This document shows, piece by piece, positions 1 through 9,491 of a DNA stretch of 64,000 bases. The position numbers and the translations under genes were made by a program. The notes beneath the pieces were generated by a model. That model ran no database searches and had not been told where the DNA came from. It saw only the letters and a program-made list of their open reading frames with translations. Numbering within the stretch: the first letter of the stretch is position 1; each line of letters starts with the position of its first letter. This DNA comes from Bacillota bacterium (GTDB lineage: Bacteria > Bacillota > Clostridia > Christensenellales > UMGS416). Location of the stretch: the NCBI GenBank assembly GCA_023398815.1, contig JAEWRW010000047.1, forward strand, positions 22,014 through 86,013, written 5' to 3'.

Positions 1-437
1 CGGGCAAGAGGGCAGAGGTGCTCTCTGGCGGGGAGCGGGCCAAGGCGTCGCTGGTGAAGCTGCTGGCCTCTCAAGCGAACCTCCTGCTGCTCGATGAGCC
101 CACCAACTTCCTGGATGTCTATGCTCTGGAGGGGTTGGAGGATCTGATGGAGCAATTTCCGGGTACGGTGCTCTTTGTCAGCCACGATCGGTACTTCACC
201 GAGCGGGTGGCGACCGGCGTGCTGCGGCTCACTGATGGCGGACTGCAGGACGAGCGCAACCGGCCCAAGCCCACCCCCGCCATGACCCTCTCTGACGGGG
301 AGCGGCTGCAGCTGACCCTGCGGCGCGACATGCTGCTCTCCCGCGTGTCCACCATGGGCGACGGGGCCGAGCGGGAGGCCCTGTTGGTGGAGTATCAAGC
401 CCTGACCGAGCGGTTAAAGCAGAGCGGGCGCGGTTGA
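1..437 (+). CDS. ABC-F family ATP-binding protein, C-terminal part (5' end outside window)
   Basis: The reading frame is open from the window edge, so only the last 145 or so residues are seen. They carry the ABC signature LSGGE, a Walker B with the ABC-F style DEPTN (LLLLDEPTNFLDV) and the H-loop SHDRYF. DEPTN followed by a short charged tail is typical of ABC-F proteins, soluble ATPases that act on ribosomes (translation factors or antibiotic resistance) and have no membrane domain. A GTG at 18 is not the start, because coding continues upstream (GKRAEVLSGG). Which ABC-F subfamily it belongs to cannot be told from this fragment. Confidence 0.85.
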   Translation, partial: GKRAEVLSGGERAKASLVKLLASQANLLLLDEPTNFLDVYALEGLEDLMEQFPGTVLFVSHDRYFTERVATGVLRLTDGGLQDERNRPKPTPAMTLSDGERLQLTLRRDMLLSRVSTMGDGAEREALLVEYQALTERLKQSGRG

Positions 438-571
438 CGACGTCCCCGCCGAACCCTATACTGAGTACAACTTCGCGCATCCCCACGAGGGGGACGGGGC
501 GGCAAGCGCAGGCCTTCCGCAAGGAGGGACCTGCGTTTGTGTACACCGGCGCGACGGATGGGGAGAGGAAC

Positions 572-2980
572 ATGCTCTTTGAATACCGACAGCGGGGGGC
601 GGAGGCCGACCCCGCGGTGACGGCGGCGCTGGCGCAAGCGTTAGGGGTGACGCCGGTGCTGGCAGGGCTGCTGGTGAGCCGGGGCGTGACAACCGAGGAG
701 GAAGCGCGGCGGTTCTTTGCCGCCGGGGCTGAGACCCTGCGTGATCCACTGGGCTTGGCGGGCATGGGGCAGGCCGTGGAGCGCGTGCGGCGGGCATTGG
801 CGGCGGGGGAGCCCATCGTCGTCTACGGCGACTATGACGTGGACGGCGTGTGTGCCACCTCCATCCTGGTGAGCTACCTGCGGGAGCAGGGCGGCGACGT
901 GTCGTTCTACATCCCGTCCCGTCACACCGAGGGGTATGGCCTCAACCGCGCGGCCATTGAGACGCTCACCGACCGAAAGCTGCTCATCACGGTGGACTGC
1001 GGCGTCTCCAACCGGGAGGAGGTCGCCCACGCACGTTCCCTGGGGATGGATGTCATCGTGACCGACCACCACGAGTGCCCCGAGGAACTGCCGGATTGCA
1101 CGGCGGTCGTCAACCCCAAGCGGCCTGGGCAGGAGTATGGCTTTACGGGCCTGTGCGGGGCGGGGGTGGCCTTCCAGCTGGTGCGGGCGCTGGGTGGGCT
1201 GGAGGTGGCCCTGGCGCGGGTGGACCTGGCCGCGCTGGCCACCGTGGCCGACCTGGTGCCGCTGGTGGACGAGAACCGCGCGCTGGTGCGGCTGGGTCTC
1301 GCCAGCATGAACGCCGCGCCCCGGCCCGGTGTCGCCGCGCTCATGGAGGTGGCGGGCCTCAATGGCCGGGCGCTCAAGGCCGGTAACATCGCCTTTGGCC
1401 TGGCCCCGCGCATCAATGCCGGCGGGCGAATGGACTACTCCCGCAAGTCGGTGGAGATGATGCTGACCGATGACGCCGAGGCCGCCCGTGGCACCGCCCA
1501 GGAGCTGGACGACGACAACCGCGAGCGCCTGGCGGTGGAGGGCGCCATGCTGCGGGAGGCCGTGGATATGGTGGAGCGGGACTACTCCTTCGCAGGCCGG
1601 CGGGCCATCGTGCTCTGCCAGCCCCACTGGAATACCGGCGTCACCGGCATTGTGGCGGCGCGGCTGGTGGAGCGATACAGCCGCCCCACGATCCTCTTTG
1701 GCGCGGGGGAGGGGGCCTGCTACGGCTCCGGCCGCAGTGTGCCCGGCGTGCACCTCTACCGGGCGCTTCTGGCCTGTTCCCGCTTCTTCCTGCGCTTCGG
1801 CGGGCACGAGCAAGCCGCCGGCTGCGCCCTGGTGCAGGAGAACCTCGATGCCTTCCGCGACGCGCTGGACGAGCACCTGCGGGGGGCTTACCCGCAGGAG
1901 ACCTTCTTGCCCAGCCGGGCTTACGACCGGGAGCTGGCACTCACCGAGGTGGGCCTGGCCCTGGCTCGGGAGCTGGAGCAGATGGAGCCCACGGGCTTCG
2001 GCAACCCCAAGCCGGTTTTTCTGCTGCGGCAGGCCTCCCTTTCGGGGCTCGCGCGCACGCGGGACGGCAAACACCTGCGCATGCGCTTTGGCGGGGGTGA
2101 CGGGCTGGAGGGCATCGCTTTCCGCCAGGGGGATAGCTTTGACATGCTGGCCCGGTCGCCTGCCTGCGACGCTCTGGTGGTGCCGGACGTCAACGAGTTT
2201 CGCGGGGTGCAGCGGGTGCAGGCCCAGGTGGAGCACCTGCGCCCCCCGCAGGACGAGGCATTTGCCCGGGCGGTGGTGGCCGGGGCCGGCGCGGCAGTGC
2301 AGCGTGCGCTGTGCGCCGGCGGCGACGGCGTGCCCGTTGCCGGTACTGCACGCATTCCCTGGCAACAGGGGATGGAGGCGCTCGTCGCTGCCCTGCAGGC
2401 TAGCCCCTGGGGCACTCTGGTACTCTGCCGCACCCAAAGCAGCGCCACGGCGGTGCTCGATGGTTTGGTGGCAGCCGGCTGCCTTTGCCGGGTCTATGTG
2501 GGGGAGGGTGTAGCCCCCCAGGCCCACCGGCGTGAGAACGCCGTCGTCGTCGCCCCCGACACCGCACGTCTGCCGTTCCATCAATACGAGCGCTGTTTCC
2601 TGCTCGACGGGCCGTTGGCCCTGCCGCTGGCGGGGCAATTGAATAATGACGGTCGCTGCATTATAATGAACGTTAACCATGAAACCGGTCGGCTGGCGGA
2701 GCTCTTCCGCCGGGAGGGGTTGCTGGAGGTCTACCGCCGCATGCAAGCGGCGCTGCGGGCTGGCAAAGGGCCCAATAGCCCTGCCGATTGGGACTGGCTG
2801 GGGGCCGATGGCCCCACTGGCTGGGCGGTTGAGGTGGCCGCGCGGGTCTTCCTGGAGCTGGGGCTGCTGGCGCCCCTCGACCGTGCGCCGTGGCTTGCCG
2901 TTCCCCCGCGGAGGGAGCGAACCGAACTCATGTTGAGTGCCATTTACAGGCGGGTAACCGCCTGCCTGACGGAGGTGTAG
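572..2980 (+). CDS. recJ: Single-stranded-DNA-specific 5'-3' exonuclease RecJ
   Basis: This 802-residue protein degrades single-stranded DNA 5' to 3' in recombinational and mismatch repair. It shows the DHH-phosphoesterase signatures: DYDVDG near residues 87-92, the DHH triad at 165-167 and the DHHA1 motif GGHEQAAG near residue 410. The length matches long Firmicutes RecJ forms with a C-terminal extension. I chose the ATG at 572 (MLFEYRQRG), preceded by GGGGAGAGG. An in-frame TTG at 434 would add 46 low-complexity residues and overlap the previous gene. It heads the recJ-apt-relA-dtd-MBL-hemZ run, with only 3 nt to apt. Confidence 0.95.
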   Translation: MLFEYRQRGAEADPAVTAALAQALGVTPVLAGLLVSRGVTTEEEARRFFAAGAETLRDPLGLAGMGQAVERVRRALAAGEPIVVYGDYDVDGVCATSILVSYLREQGGDVSFYIPSRHTEGYGLNRAAIETLTDRKLLITVDCGVSNREEVAHARSLGMDVIVTDHHECPEELPDCTAVVNPKRPGQEYGFTGLCGAGVAFQLVRALGGLEVALARVDLAALATVADLVPLVDENRALVRLGLASMNAAPRPGVAALMEVAGLNGRALKAGNIAFGLAPRINAGGRMDYSRKSVEMMLTDDAEAARGTAQELDDDNRERLAVEGAMLREAVDMVERDYSFAGRRAIVLCQPHWNTGVTGIVAARLVERYSRPTILFGAGEGACYGSGRSVPGVHLYRALLACSRFFLRFGGHEQAAGCALVQENLDAFRDALDEHLRGAYPQETFLPSRAYDRELALTEVGLALARELEQMEPTGFGNPKPVFLLRQASLSGLARTRDGKHLRMRFGGGDGLEGIAFRQGDSFDMLARSPACDALVVPDVNEFRGVQRVQAQVEHLRPPQDEAFARAVVAGAGAAVQRALCAGGDGVPVAGTARIPWQQGMEALVAALQASPWGTLVLCRTQSSATAVLDGLVAAGCLCRVYVGEGVAPQAHRRENAVVVAPDTARLPFHQYERCFLLDGPLALPLAGQLNNDGRCIIMNVNHETGRLAELFRREGLLEVYRRMQAALRAGKGPNSPADWDWLGADGPTGWAVEVAARVFLELGLLAPLDRAPWLAVPPRRERTELMLSAIYRRVTACLTEV

Positions 2981-2983
2981 CAG

Positions 2984-3499
2984 ATGAACCTGAAGGACAA
3001 GGTGCGGGTCATCCCCGACTTCCCGATGCCGGGCATCCGGTACCGGGACATCACGACGCTCTTGAAGGACGGCGAGGCCTATGCCGAGCTGTTGGAGCGC
3101 ATGTACGAGCATCTCAAGGATCGCGGTATCGCGCTCATTGCCGGGCCGGAAGCCCGCGGCTACGTCATTGGCGCGCCGCTGGCCTACATGCTGCGGGCCG
3201 GCTTTGTGCCGGTGCGCCGCCCCGGACGCCTGCCGGCTGAGGTGTTCCGCTATGAGTACCAGATTGAGCAGGGCCGCAGCGACACGCTGGAAGTGCACCG
3301 CGATGCCATTGTGCCCGGGCAGAAGGTGGTGGTGGTGGACGACCTGTTGGCGACCGGCAGCACGGCGCTGGCCACCTGCCAGTTGCTGCAGCGCATGGGG
3401 GCGGAGATCGTGTCGGTCTGCTTCGCCATGGAGATGACGATGTACTCTGGGCGGGAGATCCTCTCGGACTACGAGGTGTTCTCGGCCATCAAGTTCTAG
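2984..3499 (+). CDS. apt: Adenine phosphoribosyltransferase
   Basis: The 171-residue enzyme salvages adenine: adenine plus PRPP gives AMP and pyrophosphate. The type I PRTase PRPP-binding loop VVVVDDLLATGSTA is at about residues 115-128, and the N-terminal PDFPMPGIRYRDIT is the usual Apt opening. The length equals that of family members. Its ATG lies 3 nt after the recJ stop, with GGAGGTG upstream inside recJ, so the two genes are probably co-translated. recJ-apt-relA is a common clostridial gene order. Confidence 0.96.
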   Translation: MNLKDKVRVIPDFPMPGIRYRDITTLLKDGEAYAELLERMYEHLKDRGIALIAGPEARGYVIGAPLAYMLRAGFVPVRRPGRLPAEVFRYEYQIEQGRSDTLEVHRDAIVPGQKVVVVDDLLATGSTALATCQLLQRMGAEIVSVCFAMEMTMYSGREILSDYEVFSAIKF

Positions 3500-3608
3500 C
3501 GGCAACCCATATGACAACAACGTGCCGTGGCGCGGGGCCGCGCGACGGCCGGGCAGTCCATTTGGCCCAGTACGATGACCGCCGGTAAAACCGGCCAGGG
3601 GTAGCGGT

Positions 3609-5765
3609 TTGAATGGGTTTCTGGAAAAACTGAAGAGCGGCAATTACCAACGGCTGGACGCGGGCCTCATTGAAAAGGCCTACGCCTATGCTGAGGCTGC
3701 CCATCGGGGGCAGGAGCGCCAGTCCGGCGAGCCGTACTTCACCCACCCCTGCGCCGTGGCTGTCATCCTTATGGACATGGATATGGACACCCAGACCATC
3801 GTGTCGGCGCTGCTCCACGATGTGGTGGAGGATACCCCCACCACGCTCGACGAGGTGCGCGCCGCCTTCGGGTCGGAGGTTGCTCTCATCGTCGATGGCC
3901 TGACCAAGATCAGCAAGGTGGAGTACGCCAGCAGCGAGGAGCGCAAGGCCGAGAGCATCCGCAAAATGCTGCTGGCCATGAGCGAGGACATCCGTGTCAT
4001 CCTTATTAAGCTCGCTGACCGGCTGCACAACATGCGCACGCTGGACGCCGTGCCAAGGGAGAAACAGGTTGCTGTCGCGCGGGAGACGCAGGACATCTAC
4101 GCCCCGTTGGCGCACCGGCTTGGTATTTTCCGCATCAAGATTGAGCTCGAAGACCTGGCCCTCAAGTATCTCGACCCCGAGGGGTTCGAGGAGGTCGTCG
4201 CCAGCGTCAACGACAACCGCTATGCCCGCCACGATGAGATCAACACCATCATTGAGCAAATCCAAGAGCGGCTGAAGGACGCGGGCATCGAGGCCCACAT
4301 CGAAGGGCGTCTCAAGCACTATGCCAGCATCTACCGCAAGATGAAGCAGCAGCACAAGTCCATCGAGCAGATCTACGACCTCGTCGCGGTGCGCGTCATT
4401 GTGGAGTCGGTCAAGGACTGTTACGGCGTGTTGGGCCTGTTGCACACCATGTGGCGGCCGCTGCCCGGGCGTTTCAAAGACTACATCGCCGTGCCGAAAG
4501 CCAACCTTTACCAGAGCCTGCACACCACGCTCATCGGCCGGGGCGGCATGCCGTTTGAGGCACAGATACGCACCTGGGACATGCACCGCACGGCAGAATA
4601 CGGCATTGCGGCCCACTGGAAGTACAAGGAGAACGCCGAGGACAGCACGCTCGACAACAAGCTCGCGTGGCTACGGCAGATTCTGGAGTGGCAGAACGAG
4701 ACCAAGGACGCCCAGGAGTTCATGGACACCCTGAAGGTGGATCTCTTCAACACCGAGGTGTTTGTCTTCACCCCCAAGGGCGACGTCGTCGACCTGCCAC
4801 GGGGTGCCACGCCCATTGACTTCGCCTATATGATCCACTCGGCCGTCGGCAACAAGTGCGTCGGTGCCAAGATCAACGGGAAGCTCACCAACCTCAACGT
4901 GGAGCTCAAAACTGGCGACATCGTGGAGATCATCACCTCCAACACCAGCCGCGGCCCCAGCCGCGACTGGCTCAACGTCGTCAAAACCCCCCAGGCCCGC
5001 AACAAGATTCGTACTTGGTTCAAGAAGGAATACAAGGACGAGAACATCGAGAAGGGCCAGGACATGCTGGAGGAAGCTGCCAAGCGCACCGGCGTGCCCC
5101 TGCCCGAGCTTTGTCGGCCAGAGTGGCTGCAGAAGGTCTTTAAGAAATTCACCCTGGGCTCGGTGGAGGACATGTACGCCGCCGTGGGCTATGGCGGCAT
5201 CTCCACCGGCCAGGTGATGCAGCGCCTGCTGGCGGAGTACAATCGCGAGCAAAAAGTCCGCCAGATTCGCCAGCAGGAGGCCCAGCAGGCCGAGAATAAA
5301 CCCGCCCGGCGGGATACCGCCAGCCGTGGCGTCATCGTGAAGGGCCACAAGGGCATGCTGGTGCGCTTTGCCCAGTGCTGCAACCCCGTGCCTCACGACG
5401 ACATCATTGGCTTCATCACCCGGGGCCGGGGTGTGTCCGTCCACCGGAGGGACTGCACCAACGTCTTCGACATCTCCAACGACCCCAGCCGGTTCATCGA
5501 GGTGAGCTGGGAGGACGACGCGTCCTCGGCCTACCGTGCGCGGCTGCAGCTGGCGGCCTACGACCGGCCCGGCCTGATTGTGGATATTTACAAGGTCATC
5601 GACGGCCAGAGCGCCAACCTGGTGGAGATCAACGTTAAGGTCAGCGCCAAGGGTGTGGCCAATATGGCTATGCTGGTGCAGATCAAGGACAAGACCCAGC
5701 TCGAGTCGCTCATCAAGGGCTTCCGCAAGATGCCCGAGATGATCGACGTCTACCGGGGGTCCTGA
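3609..5765 (+). CDS. relA: Bifunctional (p)ppGpp synthetase/hydrolase (RSH)
   Basis: This 718-residue stringent-response enzyme makes and degrades (p)ppGpp. Domains in order: HD hydrolase (HDVVEDT with H70-D71, plus H32 and H46), the RelA/SpoT synthetase region (about 200-350, with YASIYRKMK), a TGS domain (about 390-450, beginning VFVFTPKGDVVDLP) and a C-terminal ACT domain (about 640-718). Retained HD residues suggest both activities, as in Rel of Gram-positives. The start is TTG at 609+3000 (3609), giving MNGFLEKLK, which aligns with the usual Rel N-terminus; no better ATG lies upstream. The 109-nt gap after apt holds only a short CCGG hairpin. Its stop overlaps the dtd start by one base. 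Confidence 0.95.
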   Translation: MNGFLEKLKSGNYQRLDAGLIEKAYAYAEAAHRGQERQSGEPYFTHPCAVAVILMDMDMDTQTIVSALLHDVVEDTPTTLDEVRAAFGSEVALIVDGLTKISKVEYASSEERKAESIRKMLLAMSEDIRVILIKLADRLHNMRTLDAVPREKQVAVARETQDIYAPLAHRLGIFRIKIELEDLALKYLDPEGFEEVVASVNDNRYARHDEINTIIEQIQERLKDAGIEAHIEGRLKHYASIYRKMKQQHKSIEQIYDLVAVRVIVESVKDCYGVLGLLHTMWRPLPGRFKDYIAVPKANLYQSLHTTLIGRGGMPFEAQIRTWDMHRTAEYGIAAHWKYKENAEDSTLDNKLAWLRQILEWQNETKDAQEFMDTLKVDLFNTEVFVFTPKGDVVDLPRGATPIDFAYMIHSAVGNKCVGAKINGKLTNLNVELKTGDIVEIITSNTSRGPSRDWLNVVKTPQARNKIRTWFKKEYKDENIEKGQDMLEEAAKRTGVPLPELCRPEWLQKVFKKFTLGSVEDMYAAVGYGGISTGQVMQRLLAEYNREQKVRQIRQQEAQQAENKPARRDTASRGVIVKGHKGMLVRFAQCCNPVPHDDIIGFITRGRGVSVHRRDCTNVFDISNDPSRFIEVSWEDDASSAYRARLQLAAYDRPGLIVDIYKVIDGQSANLVEINVKVSAKGVANMAMLVQIKDKTQLESLIKGFRKMPEMIDVYRGS

Positions 5766-6214
5766 TGCGCGCGGTGGTGCAGCGTGTCACCGGCGCGCGG
5801 GTGGAGGTGGATGGCGCCGTCACCGGGGCCATCGGCCGGGGTTTCCTGGTGCTGTTGGGGGTGGAGCAGGGCGACGGCGAGGCCGACCTTGCCTACATTG
5901 TGAGCAAGATCGAAGGCCTGCGGGTCTTTGAGGACGACGGGGGAAAGATGAACCTCGCCCTGGCCGATGTGGGAGGCGCGGTGCTCTTGGTGTCTCAGTT
6001 CACCCTGTGCGGCGACGCCAGGAAGGGTCGGCGGCCCAGCTTCTCCGCCGCCGCCGCGCCTGCTGACGGCGAACACTGGTACCAGCGGGCCATTGAGGGC
6101 CTGCGGGCTGTGGGGCTGCCGGTGGAGACGGGGTGCTTCGGCGCGGACATGCAGGTGCATCTTGTCAACGACGGCCCGGTCACATTGCTGCTTGATAGCA
6201 GGAGGTTGTTTTGA
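5765..6214 (+). CDS. dtd: D-aminoacyl-tRNA deacylase
   Basis: The 149-residue protein hydrolyses D-amino acids mischarged on tRNA. It has the two family signatures in slightly variant form: SQFTLCGDARKG (usually SQFTLxADxRKG) and NDGPVT near the C-terminus, and starts with the typical MRAVVQRVTGARV. The ATG overlaps the relA stop by one base. relA-dtd adjacency is conserved across many Firmicutes. The Cys-Gly in place of the common Tyr/Cys-Ala next to the first motif is a minor variation. Confidence 0.95.
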   Translation: MRAVVQRVTGARVEVDGAVTGAIGRGFLVLLGVEQGDGEADLAYIVSKIEGLRVFEDDGGKMNLALADVGGAVLLVSQFTLCGDARKGRRPSFSAAAAPADGEHWYQRAIEGLRAVGLPVETGCFGADMQVHLVNDGPVTLLLDSRRLF

Positions 6215-6840
6215 ACCAGGAACACCGCATTCTCATCGTCCCCACCGGCCGCATGGATGGCCGCAGCTACCTCATCGTCTGCCCCCACACCGGGCAAGCG
6301 GCCATCGTTGACCCAGACGTGAACGACGAGGCCCTGCTGGACGCCGTGGCGCGGCAGGGGCTGACGGTACCATACATTCTGTTGACCCATTGCCACTTCG
6401 ACCATATGTCGTCGGCCGACCGGGTACGCGCGGCCACCGGCGCGCAGACGCTCATCCACCGGCTGGACGCGCCGGGCCTTGCCGACCCGCGGCTCAACAT
6501 GTCGGTGATGGACGCCGAGCGTATCCATGGCCGGCAGGTGGACCGGACGCTGGAGGACGGCGACCGGCTGCTTATTGGAGAGGTGCCTGTGGATGTGTTG
6601 TTGACGCCGGGCCACTCGCCGGGCAGCGTCTGCTACCGGGTGGGTGACGATCTGCTGACCGGCGACACGCTGTTCCGTGGCTCCTACGGCAACCCCGGCT
6701 TCCCCGGCGGGCACCTGCCCACCCTGCGGCAGTCCTGCCTCACGCTCTTTGCGCTGCCCGACGAGGTGCGGGTCTACCCCGGCCACGGCGAGCCCACGAC
6801 CATCGGGCAGGAAAAGCGCTCCAACCCCATCCTGTTATGA
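6211..6840 (+). CDS. MBL-fold metallo-hydrolase, glyoxalase II-like
   Basis: This 209-residue metallo-beta-lactamase-fold protein has the metal motif HCHFDH, a later GHSPGS histidine, the bridging aspartate in GDTLF and a final histidine in YPGHGEPT. This is the GloB-like arrangement of small thioester hydrolases, but the substrate is unknown. The TTG start is favoured because AGGAGG sits 5 nt upstream (6200-6205) inside the end of dtd, and the genes overlap by 4 nt. An MBL protein between dtd and hemZ is standard in clostridia. Confidence 0.9.
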   Translation: MNQEHRILIVPTGRMDGRSYLIVCPHTGQAAIVDPDVNDEALLDAVARQGLTVPYILLTHCHFDHMSSADRVRAATGAQTLIHRLDAPGLADPRLNMSVMDAERIHGRQVDRTLEDGDRLLIGEVPVDVLLTPGHSPGSVCYRVGDDLLTGDTLFRGSYGNPGFPGGHLPTLRQSCLTLFALPDEVRVYPGHGEPTTIGQEKRSNPILL

Positions 6841-8291
6841 TCGTACTGCGCACCAACCAACCTGAATTTGCCAACGACCTGGCCGACGTGGTGCGGCTCT
6901 TCTTTGGCATGGAGAAGATTGCCGATGACGGTGAGGGTGACCTCACGCTGGAGCACGTGTTTGCCGACGAGGGCGACCGTTGGCGGCAGCGGGTGACGCT
7001 GACCACCGAGGGCAAAGCCACCGAGCGGGAGGACACGCGGCCCGCCATCCCCACCGACGACCGCCTGCGGTGGGAGCGGCATCGCCGCCGCCACGCCAAG
7101 CTGACGCTCTATGCCCTGCTGCGGGATGCGACCGGCGTTCACCCGCCCTGGGGGTCGCTCACCGGCATCCGCCCCACCAAGGTGGCACGCCAACTCATCG
7201 ACGAGGGCACCTACCCCGCTGCCGTGGCCGAGGCGCTGCAGGCGGTCTACGATGTCACCCCGCCCAAGGCCAAGATGGTGGCCGACATCCTGCACGCCCA
7301 GCGCGACGTATGGCGTTGGGGGCAGGAGGACGCTTTTGACGTCTACATCGGTATCCCATTCTGCCGCACGCGGTGCTTGTACTGTTCCTTCTTCAGTGCC
7401 GATCTGCGCCGCCCTGGCCGGGTGCCGGCCTACGTGGCCGCGCTCCTCAAGGAGATTGACGCCCTGGGCCGGGCCATGGCGGGCCGGCGCTGCCGGGCTG
7501 TCTATATGGGCGGCGGCACGCCGACTTCCATTCCACTCGGCGATCTCGAAGCCATCCTGACGGCGGCGCGGGCGGCCTTTCCGGGGGCGGGGGAGTGGAC
7601 GGTGGAAGCCGGCCGGCCCGACTGCGTGACCGCCGAGACCTTTGCGCTGTTGGCGGCGCAGGGCGTGGGCCGGGTGTCCATCAACCCCCAGACGATGAAT
7701 GACGCCACGCTTGCGGCCATTGGACGCGACCACACCGCCGCTGACGTGCTGCGCGCCTATGACGAGGCTCGTGCCGCCGGCATCCGCGAGGTGAACATGG
7801 ATCTCATCGTGGGCCTGCCTGGCGAGGACGACGCCGCCATGGCGCGGACGCTCACGGCTCTCCAGGGGCTGGACATGGACAATCTGACCGTCCACACCCT
7901 GGCCATCAAGCACTCCTCCCGCTTGAATGAGCGGCTGGCGGACTACCCACTGCCCGACGACGACGAGGCCGCCCGCATGCTGGAGCGCTGCCATGCCTTT
8001 GCCCGGGAGCGTGGGATGGAGCCGTATTACATGTATCGCCAGAAGTACATGCGGGGAAACTTGGAGAATGTGGGTTATGCCCTGCCGGGTGCGGCCTGCG
8101 TCTACAACGTGGACATGATGGAGGAGACCCACAACATCGTGGCGCTGGGGGCTGGCGCGGTCTCCAAGCGCATGTTTTACGCCCAAACCCGGCACGAGCG
8201 CTACCCCAACCCCAAGAGCGTGGAGCACTACTGCGCCCGGGTGGACGAACTCATTGCCGGCAAAATTGCTTTTTTCGACCCCGCTCGCTGA
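6837..8291 (+). CDS. hemZ: Coproporphyrinogen-dehydrogenase-like radical SAM protein (HemZ family)
   Basis: The 484-residue protein has an N-terminal extension of about 165 residues (with SLTGIRPTKVARQL) and then a radical SAM core with the iron-sulfur motif CRTRCLYC (C176, C180, C183) and MGGGTPTS. This layout is that of HemZ, an oxygen-independent coproporphyrinogen III oxidase-like enzyme. Many HemN/HemW/HemZ relatives lack proven oxidase activity, and no other heme genes are nearby, so the true substrate is uncertain. It overlaps the MBL gene by 4 nt (ATGA) and ends the operon; cggR has its own promoter. Confidence 0.88.
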   Translation: MIVLRTNQPEFANDLADVVRLFFGMEKIADDGEGDLTLEHVFADEGDRWRQRVTLTTEGKATEREDTRPAIPTDDRLRWERHRRRHAKLTLYALLRDATGVHPPWGSLTGIRPTKVARQLIDEGTYPAAVAEALQAVYDVTPPKAKMVADILHAQRDVWRWGQEDAFDVYIGIPFCRTRCLYCSFFSADLRRPGRVPAYVAALLKEIDALGRAMAGRRCRAVYMGGGTPTSIPLGDLEAILTAARAAFPGAGEWTVEAGRPDCVTAETFALLAAQGVGRVSINPQTMNDATLAAIGRDHTAADVLRAYDEARAAGIREVNMDLIVGLPGEDDAAMARTLTALQGLDMDNLTVHTLAIKHSSRLNERLADYPLPDDDEAARMLERCHAFARERGMEPYYMYRQKYMRGNLENVGYALPGAACVYNVDMMEETHNIVALGAGAVSKRMFYAQTRHERYPNPKSVEHYCARVDELIAGKIAFFDPAR

Positions 8292-8307
8292 CCCATGCGG
8301 AAATCCA

Positions 8308-8337
8308 TTGCCAAGCCCCGCTTCATTGTGGTAAAAT
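8308..8337 (+). promoter_or_regulatory. Predicted sigma-A promoter of cggR
   Basis: TTGCCA at 8308-8313 and TAAAAT at 8332-8337 are separated by 18 nt, about 60 nt upstream of the cggR ATG. Predicted by eye. Confidence 0.55.
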
Positions 8338-8359
8338 CGGCATTGGGACGCGAGAGCCA

Positions 8360-8383
8360 TTGTGGGCGAATTCTGTCCCACAA
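8360..8383 (+). promoter_or_regulatory. Inverted repeat between cggR promoter and start: candidate operator
   Basis: TTGTGGG (8360-8366) and CCCACAA (8377-8383) form a perfect 7-bp inverted repeat with a 10-nt spacer. It lies just downstream of the predicted -10 box and 12 nt before the cggR ATG, a position suited to autorepression. CggR of Bacillus binds GGGAC/TGTC-containing sites; GGGAC at 8345 and TGTCCC at 8374 fit loosely. Confidence 0.45.
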
Positions 8384-8395
8384 GGGGGCCGGGCG

Positions 8396-9424
8396 ATGAA
8401 CGCAGTGTTATCCATGTTTCGACGCCTGGTGCCTGAGATGGTGGACACCGCCCGCACCCGGTTTGAGATGCTGGAGGCTGTGGCACTGATGGCCCCGGTG
8501 GGTCGGCGGGCACTGGCCGTCCATCTCGATCTGCCCGAGCGCACCGTGCGCGGCGAAGCCGAACGCATGAAGGAACTGGGACTCATCCGCTTTGCGCCCG
8601 ATGGCATGCACCTGAGCGACGAGGGCAACGAGGTGTTGGGCGAGTTGCGTTCCCGCATGGACTTGCTCTTTGCCGAACCGCTGGCCGACCGCATCCGTCA
8701 GGAGACGGGCATTGTCTCGGTCATGGTCGTCGCCGGGGATTCGGCGGTGGACGACGTCTGCCGCCGGGCACTCTACCGCAAGGCGGTGCAGTACCTGACG
8801 ACGGTGTTGCGGGACGGCATGACGCTGGCGGTTGTGGGTGGTTCCACCATGGCTGGCGTGGCCGCCCAAACTCAGACCGACGGCCAGGGCCTCCCCAACC
8901 TCTTGGTGGTGCCGGCCCGTGGTGGGTTGGGCGAGGAAATGGAGATCCAGGCCAACACCGTGGCCGCGCGGTTGGCGCAGGGCTTCCGGGCCCGCCACCG
9001 CCTGCTGCACTGGCCCGACGACATGCCCGCGGAGGCGGTTCCCGCCGGCGACAGCCGGCTGACCCAGTGGCTGGGCAGCGTGCGCAGTGCGGATGTGCTG
9101 CTCTTTGGCGTGGGGCGTGCCGACCAGATGGTGCGCCGGCGCAACCTGCCGCCCGACATCGCCGCGCGCCTGCGCGCGGGCGGCGCGGCAGCGGAGGCAC
9201 TGGGATACTACTTTGACCGGCAGGGTGGCGTGGTCTACGCCGCCAGTGGTCTGGGGCTGGCGCTCAATCAGTTTATGGCCATCCGTCGGCGCATCCTGGT
9301 GGCCGGCGGGGCGGAGAAGGCCGAGGCCGTGTTGGCGGTAGCTAGGGGTTGCCGGCCCACTGCCATCATCCTAGACGAGGCGGCGGCGGCGGGCATCTGC
9401 GTGCTGCTGGACTCCCAGGCTTGA
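8396..9424 (+). CDS. cggR: SorC/DeoR-type regulator, probable central glycolytic genes regulator
   Basis: The 342-residue protein has an N-terminal winged-helix region (ALAVHLDLPERTVRGEAERMKELGL, about 30-65) and a SorC-type sugar-phosphate-binding domain containing VGGSTMAGVA and FGVGRAD. In Bacillus CggR represses the gapA operon and is released by fructose-1,6-bisphosphate. The position directly upstream of pgk supports that role. I chose the ATG at 8396 over a GTG at 8360 because of family length and because the GTG lies inside the operator-like repeat. Oddly, gapA, normally next to cggR, is absent here. Confidence 0.88.
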   Translation: MNAVLSMFRRLVPEMVDTARTRFEMLEAVALMAPVGRRALAVHLDLPERTVRGEAERMKELGLIRFAPDGMHLSDEGNEVLGELRSRMDLLFAEPLADRIRQETGIVSVMVVAGDSAVDDVCRRALYRKAVQYLTTVLRDGMTLAVVGGSTMAGVAAQTQTDGQGLPNLLVVPARGGLGEEMEIQANTVAARLAQGFRARHRLLHWPDDMPAEAVPAGDSRLTQWLGSVRSADVLLFGVGRADQMVRRRNLPPDIAARLRAGGAAAEALGYYFDRQGGVVYAASGLGLALNQFMAIRRRILVAGGAEKAEAVLAVARGCRPTAIILDEAAAAGICVLLDSQA

Positions 9425-9491
9425 CCGACTGCATTTACATGGGGCATTACAGGCTTTGCCTGATCAATTCTGACAAGGAGTGAATGGGACC

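Noticed and set aside
434..571. TTG start adding 46 residues to RecJ
   Set aside because: Low-complexity residues unlike RecJ, overlap with the previous gene; ATG at 572 has a ribosome site.
641..3643. 1000-codon open frame on the minus strand opposite recJ and apt
   Set aside because: GC-rich shadow frame; the plus-strand RecJ and Apt motifs are unambiguous.
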